15,948 nt of DNA from Bacteroidota bacterium (GCA_018830765.1 JAHJRJ010000123.1:1-15948), one strand, 5' to 3'. Positions 1-7,750 are shown, counted from the stretch's first letter. The notes: generated by a model not told the origin, from the sequence alone. Made by a program: numbers and translations.

Positions 1-9
1 GGTAATTTT

Positions 10-1842
10 ATGTGCGGAATAGTTGGTTATATTGGGTCAAAAAATTCTATCCCAATTCTTATAGAAGGACTTAGACGGTTGGAGTATCGTGGTTATGATT
101 CTGCCGGTATCGCCACGATAGTCGAAGGCAGTATGAATATTTATAAAAAAGCCGGAAAAGTTTCTGAGCTTGCCCAATACGTTAAAACTAACGGCATCAC
201 TTCACAGATGGGAATCGGACATACACGCTGGGCAACGCACGGCGAGCCTAACGACGTAAATGCCCATCCACATTACGACTGCACCGAAACGATTTCCATA
301 ATTCACAACGGTATTATCGAAAATTATAATACATTAAAAAAGAAACTTGAATTAGAAGGACACATCTTCCGCACCGAAACGGATACCGAAACACTCGCAC
401 ACCTTATCGAGGAAATGTTGAAACATGTCGGAGATTTGTTCACTGCAGTGCGACTCGCTCTACATGAAGTTGAGGGGACCTATGGAATTGCCGTCATCTC
501 CAAAAACGAACCCGATAAAATCATCGTCGCTCGAAAAGGAAGTCCATTAGTAATTGGAGTTGGTAAGAATGAAAATTTTATAGCATCAGACCCTGCGGCT
601 TTAATAGACAACACACGTCAAGTTATTTATCTCGAAGATAGTGAAGTTGCGATGATAACTAAAGATGGATATATCATTAAAACCATTTATGACGAAGAAA
701 TACAAAAACAGACGGAAGAGATTACGTTTGACCTTGAGCAGATTGAAAAAGGTGGTTACGACCACTTTATGCTCAAGGAAATACACGAGCAACCGGAAAC
801 ATTGCGTAACGCAATCCGCGGCAGAATATTGATGGATGAAGGGACGGCAAAATTAGGCGGACTGAGTGAAGTTACCGACTTGCTCTTAAATGCACGCAGG
901 TTTATTATTACTGCTTGCGGAACATCGTGGCATGCGGGTTTGGTCGGAAAGTATATGATCGAACAATACGCTCGCGTTCCTGTTGACGTAGAATATGCAT
1001 CAGAATTCAGGTATCGCGACCCAGTTTTGTACAACAATGATGTCGTGTTTTTAATAAGTCAGAGCGGCGAGACAGCCGATACTCTGGCAGCTTTGAAAAT
1101 AGCAAAATCCAGCGGCTCTCGAGTAATTGGAATCTGTAACGTGGTCGGAAGTACGATTGCACGGGAAAGCAAAGCGGGAGTTTATATCCACGCGGGTCCC
1201 GAAATTGGAGTAGCTTCAACTAAAGCGTTCACTTCGCAGTTGGCTGTATTATCGTTGATCACTTTGATGATTGCACGTAAAAAAGGTATGAGTGAATCGG
1301 CTGGTAGGAACGTCGTACAAGAACTTTTGAAACTTCCCGAAAAAGTTGAAAAAATATTAAAAGATACAAATCAAATTCAGAAAATTGCCGACTTGTTCTT
1401 TACGCACAGTAATTTTTTATATCTTGGTCGCGGATATAATTTCCCAGTTGCGTTGGAGGGCGCTCTGAAATTAAAAGAAATTTCCTACATACACGCCGAG
1501 GGTTATCCCGCTGCGGAAATGAAACACGGTCCGATTGCACTAATCGATAACGAAATGCCTGTTGTCGTCATTGCCACTAAAGACAGCACGTACGAAAAGA
1601 TAATCAGCAATATACAAGAAGTGCGTGCTCGTAGAGGACGTGTAATTGCAATAGTGAATGAAGATGATACACAGATAGAAGAGTTGGCAGAATATGTAAT
1701 CAGAATTCCGCACACGTTAGATTTTCTTATGCCGATTCTTTCAATTATACCACTGCAGTTGCTGGCATATTACATCGCTGTAAAAAGAGAGTGCGATGTT
1801 GACCAACCACGTAATTTAGCTAAGAGTGTTACGGTGGAGTAA
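10..1842 (+). CDS. glmS: Glutamine--fructose-6-phosphate aminotransferase (isomerizing)
   Basis: Makes glucosamine-6-phosphate from fructose-6-phosphate and glutamine, the first step of UDP-GlcNAc synthesis for peptidoglycan, in the cytosol. The 610 residues match the usual family length. The protein starts MCGIVGY, so Cys2 becomes the N-terminal nucleophile of the class II glutaminase domain; GHTRWATHG (70-78) and HNGIIENY (99-106) are the glutamine-site loops. The first SIS domain begins near residue 297 (TACGTSWHAG, then SQSGETADT near 350-358, and GPEIGVASTKAFTSQ near 396-410). The second SIS domain carries HAEGYPAAEMKHGP, and the C-terminus is DQPRNLAKSVTVE, typical of GlmS. Only nine bases lie upstream in the window, so any promoter or glmS ribozyme cannot be judged. 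The next gene is 153 bases away, so it probably stands alone. Very sure. Confidence 0.98.
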   Translation: MCGIVGYIGSKNSIPILIEGLRRLEYRGYDSAGIATIVEGSMNIYKKAGKVSELAQYVKTNGITSQMGIGHTRWATHGEPNDVNAHPHYDCTETISIIHNGIIENYNTLKKKLELEGHIFRTETDTETLAHLIEEMLKHVGDLFTAVRLALHEVEGTYGIAVISKNEPDKIIVARKGSPLVIGVGKNENFIASDPAALIDNTRQVIYLEDSEVAMITKDGYIIKTIYDEEIQKQTEEITFDLEQIEKGGYDHFMLKEIHEQPETLRNAIRGRILMDEGTAKLGGLSEVTDLLLNARRFIITACGTSWHAGLVGKYMIEQYARVPVDVEYASEFRYRDPVLYNNDVVFLISQSGETADTLAALKIAKSSGSRVIGICNVVGSTIARESKAGVYIHAGPEIGVASTKAFTSQLAVLSLITLMIARKKGMSESAGRNVVQELLKLPEKVEKILKDTNQIQKIADLFFTHSNFLYLGRGYNFPVALEGALKLKEISYIHAEGYPAAEMKHGPIALIDNEMPVVVIATKDSTYEKIISNIQEVRARRGRVIAIVNEDDTQIEELAEYVIRIPHTLDFLMPILSIIPLQLLAYYIAVKRECDVDQPRNLAKSVTVE

Positions 1843-1903
1843 ATAATTACGAGATGGTAAAATTACACGATTATTAAGTGTGAATAGCACTGCTCGAAGT
1901 TTA

Positions 1904-1942
1904 TCCCGACATCGTCCCGACACAGTCGGGACAAGTCGGGAC
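1904..1942. repeat. Nested palindromic repeat (TCCCGA/TCGGGA element)
   Basis: Two copies of TCCCGAC (1904-1910 and 1915-1921) are followed by two copies of GTCGGGA (1925-1931 and 1935-1941), so an inner hairpin lies inside an outer one. The inner unit 1915-1935 begins TCCCGA and ends TCGGGACAAG, the same ends as the palindromes at 8902-8926 and (one base different) 15510-15531. No T-tract follows, so it does not look like an intrinsic terminator. The remaining gap between glmS and the next gene shows no other clear feature. Confidence 0.8.
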
Positions 1943-1995
1943 TCTATGCTCTTTGCTACTGGGCTTATACCTAAAAAAGAAATTAAAGGAGTATT

Positions 1996-3318
1996 ATGTC
2001 AAAAATAAAAGTAATTATAATGGGTGCAGCAGGGCGCGATTTTCATAACTTTAACACAGTATTTCGTGATAACGAATTGTATGAAGTGGTTGCTTTTACA
2101 GCCACTCAAATTCCGAATATCGATGGAAGGAAATATCCTGCGGAATTAGCAGGTAAGCTTTATCCGAATGGAATTCCAATACATCCCGAGTCTGAATTAC
2201 TCGAATTGATTAAAAAGCACAACATCGATCAAGTTGTCTTCTCTTACTCCGATGTGTCATTCAATTACGTCATGGAACGTGCCTCGATGTCGATGGCGGC
2301 GGGTGCTGACTTTATGGTACTCGGAACACGACAGACAATGATCAAGTCCACACGCCCGGTAATTGCAGTAGTCGCAGTGCGAACAGGGGCAGGGAAGAGC
2401 CAAACCTCCCGGAAAGTTTGCTTGCTGCTACATGAGATGGGAAAACGGGTAGTAGCAATCCGTCACCCTATGCCTTACGGTGACCTTGTAAAACAAAAAG
2501 TTCAGCGGTATACAAGCCTCGAAGATATGAAGAAGCATAATTGTACGATTGAGGAAATGGAAGAATACGAACCGCACATCGCAAGCGGAACAATCATATA
2601 CGCCGGAGTTGATTACGAAGCAATAATTCGGGAAGCGGAAAAAGAAGCCGATGTGATTGTGTGGGACGGTGGCAACAACGATATGCCGTTTTACAAAGCT
2701 GACTTAATAATAACCGTTACTGACCCGCACAGACCGGGGCACGAATTAACATATTATCCGGGTGAAACAAATTTACGTCTGGCAGATGTCGTAGTGATAA
2801 ATAAAGTCGAAACTGCACTACCCGAGAACATAACCACAGTTCGCGATAATATCAGACGTGTCAACCCGAACGCAGTCGTTGTTGAAGCCGCTTCGCCGGT
2901 TACGGTTGATGATGAAAATGTAATACTGGGTAAAAGAGTTTTAGTTATTGAAGACGGTCCGACACTAACTCATGGTGAAATGTCGTACGGAGCAGGTGTG
3001 CTTGCGGCGAAAAAATTCGGAGCTTCCGAGATAATCGACCCCAAACCTTTTGCTGTAAACTCAATTGCGGAAACCTTCAAGAAATATCCTAAAACAGGTG
3101 CATTATTACCCGCGATGGGTTATGGCGCTCAACAATTAAAAGATTTAGAAAAAACTATTGAAAAAACCCCATGCGATTCCGTTATAATCGGGACTCCGAT
3201 TGACCTCCGCAGCGTGATTAAAATCAATAAACCATCTACTCGCGTCCGTTACGAGTTGGATGAAATCACAAAACCCGATTTAAGAGATATTCTAACGAAT
3301 CTATTCAAAAAATTTTAA
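1996..3318 (+). CDS. P-loop protein of the cyclic 2,3-diphosphoglycerate synthetase family
   Basis: A 440-residue cytosolic protein. Residues 1-115 look like a Rossmann-type domain (VIIMGAAGRDFHNFN near 6-20). A P-loop follows, RTGAGKSQT (129-137, Lys134), then a Walker-B-like WDGGNND (223-229) and a G4-like NKVE (269-272), a layout shared with metal-binding G3E-type and DUF1611-type NTPases. Databases usually name such proteins cyclic 2,3-diphosphoglycerate synthetase after the archaeal enzyme that makes a thermoprotectant in methanogens. That product is unlikely here. The gene lies 11 bases before ornithine carbamoyltransferase and carbamate kinase, so I infer a role linked to carbamoyl phosphate, perhaps as an NTPase or phosphotransferase; the substrate is unknown. 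The ATG start has an AAAGGAG site 5 bases upstream. Family call good, function open. Confidence 0.82.
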   Translation: MSKIKVIIMGAAGRDFHNFNTVFRDNELYEVVAFTATQIPNIDGRKYPAELAGKLYPNGIPIHPESELLELIKKHNIDQVVFSYSDVSFNYVMERASMSMAAGADFMVLGTRQTMIKSTRPVIAVVAVRTGAGKSQTSRKVCLLLHEMGKRVVAIRHPMPYGDLVKQKVQRYTSLEDMKKHNCTIEEMEEYEPHIASGTIIYAGVDYEAIIREAEKEADVIVWDGGNNDMPFYKADLIITVTDPHRPGHELTYYPGETNLRLADVVVINKVETALPENITTVRDNIRRVNPNAVVVEAASPVTVDDENVILGKRVLVIEDGPTLTHGEMSYGAGVLAAKKFGASEIIDPKPFAVNSIAETFKKYPKTGALLPAMGYGAQQLKDLEKTIEKTPCDSVIIGTPIDLRSVIKINKPSTRVRYELDEITKPDLRDILTNLFKKF

Positions 3319-3329
3319 AAAGGAACTAA

Positions 3330-4268
3330 ATGTCAAAGAAAAATAAATTTGCAGGAAGAGATTTTATCTCATTATTTGATTTTTCCACAAAGGAAGTTTG
3401 GGAGATATTCAAACTCGCTAAGGCGATGAAAGCAAATCCAAAAAGATACCAGAAATCAGTGAGCGGCAAAATTATGGCTTTAATCTTTGAGAAACCATCA
3501 TTGCGCACACGCGTAACTTTCGATGCAGGAATAAAACAACTTGGCGGCGATTCGATATACTTATCTCCGTTGGAAATCAACCTCGGTAAGCGCGAATCAG
3601 TTTATGACGTCGCGAAAAACCTGGAACGAATGGTTGATGGAATAATGATTCGTACTTTCGGACATGATGTAGCTACGGGATTGGCGGAACACGCTTCGAT
3701 TCCGATAATAAACGGTTTAACCGACCTCGAACATCCGTGTCAAGCGATGGCTGATTTCTTTACGATTTGGGAATTCAACAAGAAGTTAGAAAAAGTTAAA
3801 TTAGCTTATGTCGGCGACGGCAACAACGTTGTTCATTCATTGATACTCGCTGCAGCAAGAATAGGTTCGTCTATTTCTGTTGGTACACCGAAGGGTTATG
3901 AACCCAAACCGGAGATATTCGAAAAAGCAGTCGAGGCGGCAAAGAAAACCGGCGCAAAAATAACTATCACGAATGATACTATCGAAGCAGTCAAAAATGC
4001 AGACGCAGTTTATACCGACGTGTGGGCAAGTATGGGACAGGAAAAAGAAGCAGGAGAGCGAAAAAAAATCTTCCAACCGTATCAAGTCAATTCTGAATTA
4101 ATGAAGCATGCGAAAAAGAATGCTCTCTTTTTACATTGCTTACCTGCCCATCGCGGTGAAGAAGTTACGGATGAAGTTATCGACAGCAAGACATCAGTCG
4201 TTTTTCAAGAAGCTGAGAACCGTTTGCATGTCCAAAAAGCAATTATGCACGAATTGTTGAGGGGTTGA
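3330..4268 (+). CDS. argF: Ornithine carbamoyltransferase
   Basis: Transfers carbamoyl from carbamoyl phosphate to ornithine to give citrulline, or runs in reverse in catabolism. At 312 residues it has family length. Carbamoyl-phosphate site: SLRTR (57-61, the S-x-R-T-R variant), RTFGH (108-112) and HPCQ (135-138). Ornithine side: DVWASMG (230-236), the SMG loop diagnostic for ornithine, and HCLPAHRG (269-276) with Cys270. It follows the P-loop gene by 11 bases (AGGA site just before the ATG) and its stop TGA overlaps the carbamate kinase ATG by one base, so the three genes are almost surely co-transcribed. No arginine deiminase or other arginine gene is visible. The direction is therefore not fixed: it could be anabolic ArgF or a catabolic ArcB/PtcB-like enzyme feeding carbamate kinase. 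The SMG loop argues against putrescine or acetylornithine as substrate. Confidence 0.95.
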   Translation: MSKKNKFAGRDFISLFDFSTKEVWEIFKLAKAMKANPKRYQKSVSGKIMALIFEKPSLRTRVTFDAGIKQLGGDSIYLSPLEINLGKRESVYDVAKNLERMVDGIMIRTFGHDVATGLAEHASIPIINGLTDLEHPCQAMADFFTIWEFNKKLEKVKLAYVGDGNNVVHSLILAAARIGSSISVGTPKGYEPKPEIFEKAVEAAKKTGAKITITNDTIEAVKNADAVYTDVWASMGQEKEAGERKKIFQPYQVNSELMKHAKKNALFLHCLPAHRGEEVTDEVIDSKTSVVFQEAENRLHVQKAIMHELLRG

Positions 4269-5206
4269 TGAAAAAAGTTGCAGTAATAGCGATAGGCGGT
4301 AATTCGATTATACGTGCGGGACAACGCGGCACCGTTTCCGAACAATTCGAAAACGTTTTAAAAACTTCCGAACAGATTGTAACTCTATTCCAACTCGGTT
4401 ATGATGTGATTATCACTCACGGAAACGGTCCGCAGGTTGGGGCGATGCTGCTGCGGTCGGAACTTGCAAGCTCGCAAGTTTACACAGAACCGCTCGATGT
4501 TTGCGTTGCCGACACGCAGGGTGCAATGGGATATATGCTACAACACAGTATTCAAAATGTGTTGTCGCATCATAATATCAACGTTGGTGTAGCAACAATT
4601 ATAACGCAAGTTGTAGTAGATAAGAACGACACCGGTTTTCAAAAACCGAATAAACCGGTCGGACCTTTTTATTCTAGAGAAGAATCGGAAAAGAAGGTGA
4701 GTGAACTTGGCTGGAAGATGGTTGAAGACGCTGCCCGTGGATTCAGAAGAGTAGTCCCATCTCCGATTCCACTGGAAATTGTTGAAGAAGAATTTATAAA
4801 ATCCTGTATTGAGAAAGATTTAATTGTGATTGCAGTCGGTGGTGGTGGGATTCCCGTAATTCGAGAGAATTCGAAACTCGTTGGTGTCGAAGCAGTTATT
4901 GATAAAGATAGAGCTTCGAGCTTATTAGCGAGTAGATTGAATGCAGATGTATTCATCATCTCAACAGATGCCGAGAATGTTTGCCTTAATTATAAAAAGC
5001 CGAACCAAGTTACGCTTGGAAAAATTACGCTCGAAGAAGTCAATAAATATTATTCGGAGGGTCATTTCCCGCCTGGCAACATGGGACCAAAGATTGAAGC
5101 AGCAATCAGCTTCCTTGAAAATGGTGGACATGAAGTGATTATCACTACTCCAGAGAAAATAGTAGAAGCTGTTCAGGGTAAAGCAGGAACGCATATCATT
5201 CACTAA
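4268..5206 (+). CDS. arcC: Carbamate kinase
   Basis: Converts carbamoyl phosphate plus ADP to carbamate plus ATP; carbamate then falls apart to ammonia and CO2. This is the energy-yielding last step of arginine, agmatine, allantoin and purine carbamoyl pathways. The 312 residues show the amino-acid-kinase fold: AVIAIGGNS near 5-13, HGNGPQVG (51-58), ADTQGAMGY near 81-89, GGGGIPV, EAVIDKDRAS, ISTDAENV and FPPGNMGPKIEAA with the family lysine near the end. I start at ATG 4268 because it overlaps the ornithine carbamoyltransferase stop (TGATG) and has GAGG about 5 bases upstream; a TTG one codon earlier (4265) would add a single residue. The operon position indicates it uses carbamoyl phosphate made by its neighbours. 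Together with allH and allF further on, it could also be the AllK (YbcF) role of E. coli. Confidence 0.97.
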   Translation: MKKVAVIAIGGNSIIRAGQRGTVSEQFENVLKTSEQIVTLFQLGYDVIITHGNGPQVGAMLLRSELASSQVYTEPLDVCVADTQGAMGYMLQHSIQNVLSHHNINVGVATIITQVVVDKNDTGFQKPNKPVGPFYSREESEKKVSELGWKMVEDAARGFRRVVPSPIPLEIVEEEFIKSCIEKDLIVIAVGGGGIPVIRENSKLVGVEAVIDKDRASSLLASRLNADVFIISTDAENVCLNYKKPNQVTLGKITLEEVNKYYSEGHFPPGNMGPKIEAAISFLENGGHEVIITTPEKIVEAVQGKAGTHIIH

Positions 5207-5223
5207 AAAATGAATAATGAATA

Positions 5224-5270
5224 TCGAATAATGAATAATGAATATTGGGTGTTCGACATTCGTTATTCGA
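5224..5270. repeat. AT-rich inverted repeat between arcC and the PyrB-like gene
   Basis: The arm TCGAATAATGAAT (5224-5236) pairs with ATTCGTTATTCGA (5258-5270): 13 pairs, one of them G-U, around a 21-base loop. It is preceded by a short tandem AATGAATAATGAATAT tract from about 5209. It fills the 91-base gap between the two genes. An A-run rather than a T-run follows on the coding strand, so it is not a typical terminator. It is probably a dispersed repeat or an RNA-processing hairpin. Confidence 0.65.
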
Positions 5271-5297
5271 AAAAAACTAAATAGTTAAAAATATTTT

Positions 5298-6224
5298 ATG
5301 AAACTAAAACACATAATCAAGTCGCAACAATTTAGCGTTCCATCGATTATGGAACTATTCGCAACCGCTCAGCAAATGGAAAAAGTAGTTGCACGTGGAG
5401 GGACGCAAGATTACAACAGCAAGATAATGGCTTCTCTGTTCTATGAGCCATCAACAAGAACAAGATTTTCCTTCGAGACTGCTATGCACCGTTTGGGTGG
5501 AAGAATACTCTCGACTGAGAACGCTAAAGAATTTTCGTCTGCAATCAGCGGCGAAAGTATCGAAGATACGATTAAAGTTTTGAGCCAGTTCGTTGATGTA
5601 ATAGTTTTAAGACACGACGAAATCGGCGGGGCAGAGAGAGCGGCAGCAGTCTCAAATGTTCCTGTCATTAACGCGGGTGATGGAAAAGGAGGGCAGCATC
5701 CAACTCAAGCCCTGACTGATCTGTACACCATCTTTAGGGAAATTAAAACAATTGACGGATTGAACATTGCTTTAGTCGGCGATTTAGCGCACGGCAGAAC
5801 CGTACGTTCACTCGCTTATCTATTAAGCAAATTTGAAAGAGTGAAAATATTTTTCGTCGCGCCTGACAAACTTCAAATTCATCAAGACATTCTGGATCAT
5901 CTAGAAGAAAACAAAGTCTGGTTTGCTCAAGAAAATGATCTAAAGAAGGTTGTTGCCGAAGTTGACGTCGTGTATCAGACAAGGATTGAAAAAATACTAC
6001 TTGAGGTTAGTGATAATGACTACGAAAAAATCATGGAATCATTCTTCATCAACTCAGGTATGATGAAGAAGATGAAATCAAATTCTATTGTAATGCATCC
6101 CTTACCCAGGTTGAAAGAGATATCTTCCGAAGTCGATACCGATTCGCGTGCGGCATATTTCAGACAATCGCAAAACGGTATATACGTCCGTATGGCGTTA
6201 CTGAAAACCGTTCTGGATGCATAG
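5298..6224 (+). CDS. Aspartate carbamoyltransferase family protein (PyrB-like) with altered acceptor-site residues
   Basis: A 308-residue enzyme of the aspartate/ornithine carbamoyltransferase fold. The carbamoyl-phosphate site is intact: EPSTRTRFSFE, VLRH (Arg105 equivalent), HPTQALTD (His134 and Gln137 equivalents), GDLAHGRTVRSL and MHPLPR. It ends with the PyrB-type DSRAAYFRQ...GIYVRMALL, so it belongs to the ATCase branch. The residues that hold aspartate differ. The 80s loop reads SSAISGES where family members have a lysine before GE (Lys84 of E. coli). The 240s loop reads TRIEKIL where TRxQKER is usual, losing the glutamine and the second arginine. It may be a carbamoyltransferase for another amine, or a damaged PyrB. 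It lies 91 bases after arcC, with no clear Shine-Dalgarno before the ATG, and ends before a probable terminator. Fold certain, substrate uncertain. Confidence 0.87.
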   Translation: MKLKHIIKSQQFSVPSIMELFATAQQMEKVVARGGTQDYNSKIMASLFYEPSTRTRFSFETAMHRLGGRILSTENAKEFSSAISGESIEDTIKVLSQFVDVIVLRHDEIGGAERAAAVSNVPVINAGDGKGGQHPTQALTDLYTIFREIKTIDGLNIALVGDLAHGRTVRSLAYLLSKFERVKIFFVAPDKLQIHQDILDHLEENKVWFAQENDLKKVVAEVDVVYQTRIEKILLEVSDNDYEKIMESFFINSGMMKKMKSNSIVMHPLPRLKEISSEVDTDSRAAYFRQSQNGIYVRMALLKTVLDA

Positions 6225-6241
6225 ACGTCGATCAGTCAAAC

Positions 6242-6261
6242 AAAGCATCATCTTGCTTTTT
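6242..6261 (+). terminator. Probable weak intrinsic terminator after the PyrB-like gene
   Basis: The stem AAAGCA (6242-6247) pairs with TGCTTT (6254-6259) around a 6-base loop, and the T-run continues to 6261. It lies 18 bases after the stop codon, where the carbamoyl block would be expected to end. The stem is short, so strength is doubtful. Confidence 0.4.
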
Positions 6262-6281
6262 AAATATTTCTGTTAACTTTA

Positions 6282-6548
6282 AGCAAAAAACACGTAATCA
6301 AAGAAATCGAAAAAGCCGGAAAGCAAGCTGTTTATTTTAATATCAATGCAGCCGATTCGATTAAGCGGCAGGAAACTTTAGACGAAATTCAAGAAAGACT
6401 TTCCGGTGAACCCCGTTTTACGGGGTGAACACAGCGGACTGGTTAAAGTTTTAGTTCATATTGGATTTCTGGAAATGTTATTGGTGTGGACGGCGGCGAA
6501 AATATAGTTAACTTCATAGGCAAAAAAAGTTTCCATCAAATTAAATAA
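6282..6548 (+). pseudogene. Remnant of a short-chain dehydrogenase / enoyl-ACP reductase gene
   Basis: The 350 bases before the acyl-CoA dehydrogenase contain a decayed reading frame. From 6294 one frame reads VIKEIEKAGKQAVYFN then INAADSIKRQETLDEIQERL. A palindrome is inserted at 6405-6430, and the next frame reads SGLVKVLVH (6433-6459). From 6465 a third frame reads ISGNVIGVDGGENIVNFIG and ends at TAA 6546-6548. These are, in order, the second-strand region, the VKVLVHS-type fourth strand and the C-terminal TGN-IxVDGG motif of enoyl-ACP reductase-like SDR proteins. The N-terminal Rossmann glycine motif and most of the middle, including the catalytic Tyr-Lys region, are missing. So it has lost both ends of function: a truncated start, a frame-shifting insertion and an internal deletion near 6460-6465. 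The SDR assignment is firm; the enoyl reductase subgroup is my best guess. Confidence 0.72.
6405..6430. repeat. Small palindromic insertion in the SDR pseudogene
   Basis: ACCCCGT (6410-6416) and ACGGGGT (6420-6426) form a 7-bp stem with a 3-base loop, flanked by direct repeats GGTGAAC at 6405-6411 and 6424-6430. Removing 19 bases (one direct repeat plus the core) rejoins the SDR reading frame exactly, giving ...RLSGEHSGLVKV. This shows that the palindrome came in after the gene was made. Confidence 0.75.
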
Positions 6549-6575
6549 TAAATTAAAAGGAGCTAGTACAGCATA

Positions 6576-7718
6576 ATGTTTGAATTAAAATTTACAGAAG
6601 AGCAAGAAATGCTGCGCCAGATGGTGCGGGAATTTACAAATAATGAGGTCAAACCGGTAGCTGCTAAAATTGATAGTGAAGAAAGAATTCCACCTGAGTT
6701 AATTAGGAAAATTGCGGATCTTGGTTTACTCGGTGCGGCAATTCCAACGGAATACGGCGGGGGTGGATTCGGTGAAGTTGGTTACTGCATTATACAGGAA
6801 GAAATTTCGCGCGGGTGTTTATCGACTGCCACATTCATCGGCGCACATCAATCAATTGGGATGAATGCTATTTACTTAGGCGGGAGTGAAGAAATAAAAA
6901 GAAAATATTTACCACCTCTCGCGGAAGGAAAAATGATTGCAGCATTCGGGTTGACCGAATCAAAAGCCGGTTCAGATTCGTTTAATGTTAGAACAAAAGC
7001 AGTTCTGGATGGAAGCGAATGGGTAATCAACGGCGAAAAACTCTGGATTACTAACGGCAGTATTGCCGACGTAATTTCTCTTTTCGCGCGAACCGAAAGA
7101 GGCGTTACTGCCTTCGTAGTCGAAACAAAAACACCTGGCTTTCATGCTCATCCACCTGAAAAGAAAATGGGGATTAAAGGTAGCGTTACAAATGCTCTCA
7201 CATTTGAGAATGTTCGAATTCCTAAAGAAAATATTATTGGACAAGAGGGGAGAGGTTTTCTTATTGCGATGAAAACTTTGGATGCCGGCAGATTAGGACT
7301 TGGCGCCGCCTGTGTTGGCTCATCGAAGGAAATGCTTGAATTATCTGCAAAGCATGCAAAAGGACGCGTTCAATTCGACCAACCGATAAGCAATTTTCAA
7401 GGCGTGCAATTCATGCTTGCTGAAATGGCTACTCTTATCTACGCGATGGAATCTATCGTCTATAGAACTGCAACAGATTACGACCTCGGAAAAAATATCA
7501 GCCGCCAATCTGCTATGGTAAAACTCTTTTGCTCCGAGTCAGCGGATAAGATTATGGATTATGCAGTCCAAATTCACGGTGGTATGGGATACTCACGTGA
7601 ACTACCGATTGAACGCTTTTATAGAGATTCAAGAATAAACAAAATATTCGAAGGCACAAACGAGATACAAAAAGGTATTATTGCAAGGGATACAATAAAG
7701 AAGAACGGTGTTATGTAA
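6576..7718 (+). CDS. Acyl-CoA dehydrogenase (short/medium-chain type)
   Basis: An FAD enzyme that oxidises acyl-CoA to trans-2-enoyl-CoA and passes electrons to ETF in fatty-acid or branched-chain amino-acid breakdown. The 380 residues match the family. The N-terminal helical domain runs to about 120. FAD/substrate motifs are AAFGLTESKAGSDS (122-135) and WITNGS (157-162). The C-terminal helical domain ends with IHGGMGY (333-339) and the signature FEGTNEIQ (358-365), where Glu359 is at the catalytic-base position of short- and medium-chain enzymes. The chain length preferred cannot be told. AAGGAG lies about 12-13 bases before the ATG, a rather long spacing. It follows a dead SDR gene and precedes a DNA methyltransferase by 32 bases; neither helps to define its pathway. 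Confidence 0.96.
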   Translation: MFELKFTEEQEMLRQMVREFTNNEVKPVAAKIDSEERIPPELIRKIADLGLLGAAIPTEYGGGGFGEVGYCIIQEEISRGCLSTATFIGAHQSIGMNAIYLGGSEEIKRKYLPPLAEGKMIAAFGLTESKAGSDSFNVRTKAVLDGSEWVINGEKLWITNGSIADVISLFARTERGVTAFVVETKTPGFHAHPPEKKMGIKGSVTNALTFENVRIPKENIIGQEGRGFLIAMKTLDAGRLGLGAACVGSSKEMLELSAKHAKGRVQFDQPISNFQGVQFMLAEMATLIYAMESIVYRTATDYDLGKNISRQSAMVKLFCSESADKIMDYAVQIHGGMGYSRELPIERFYRDSRINKIFEGTNEIQKGIIARDTIKKNGVM

Positions 7719-7750
7719 TCATTAATAAATAAAATTTATGGAGGATTTAT

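Noticed and set aside
1904..1942. Intrinsic terminator of glmS
   Set aside because: The stem is strong but no T-run follows; the sequence fits the dispersed palindrome family better.
1996..3318. True cyclic 2,3-diphosphoglycerate biosynthesis
   Set aside because: This is a thermoprotectant of methanogenic archaea; nothing else in the window supports it, and the operon points to carbamoyl phosphate.
4941..5138. A 65-residue + strand frame inside carbamate kinase
   Set aside because: It is an out-of-frame shadow of arcC with no family features.
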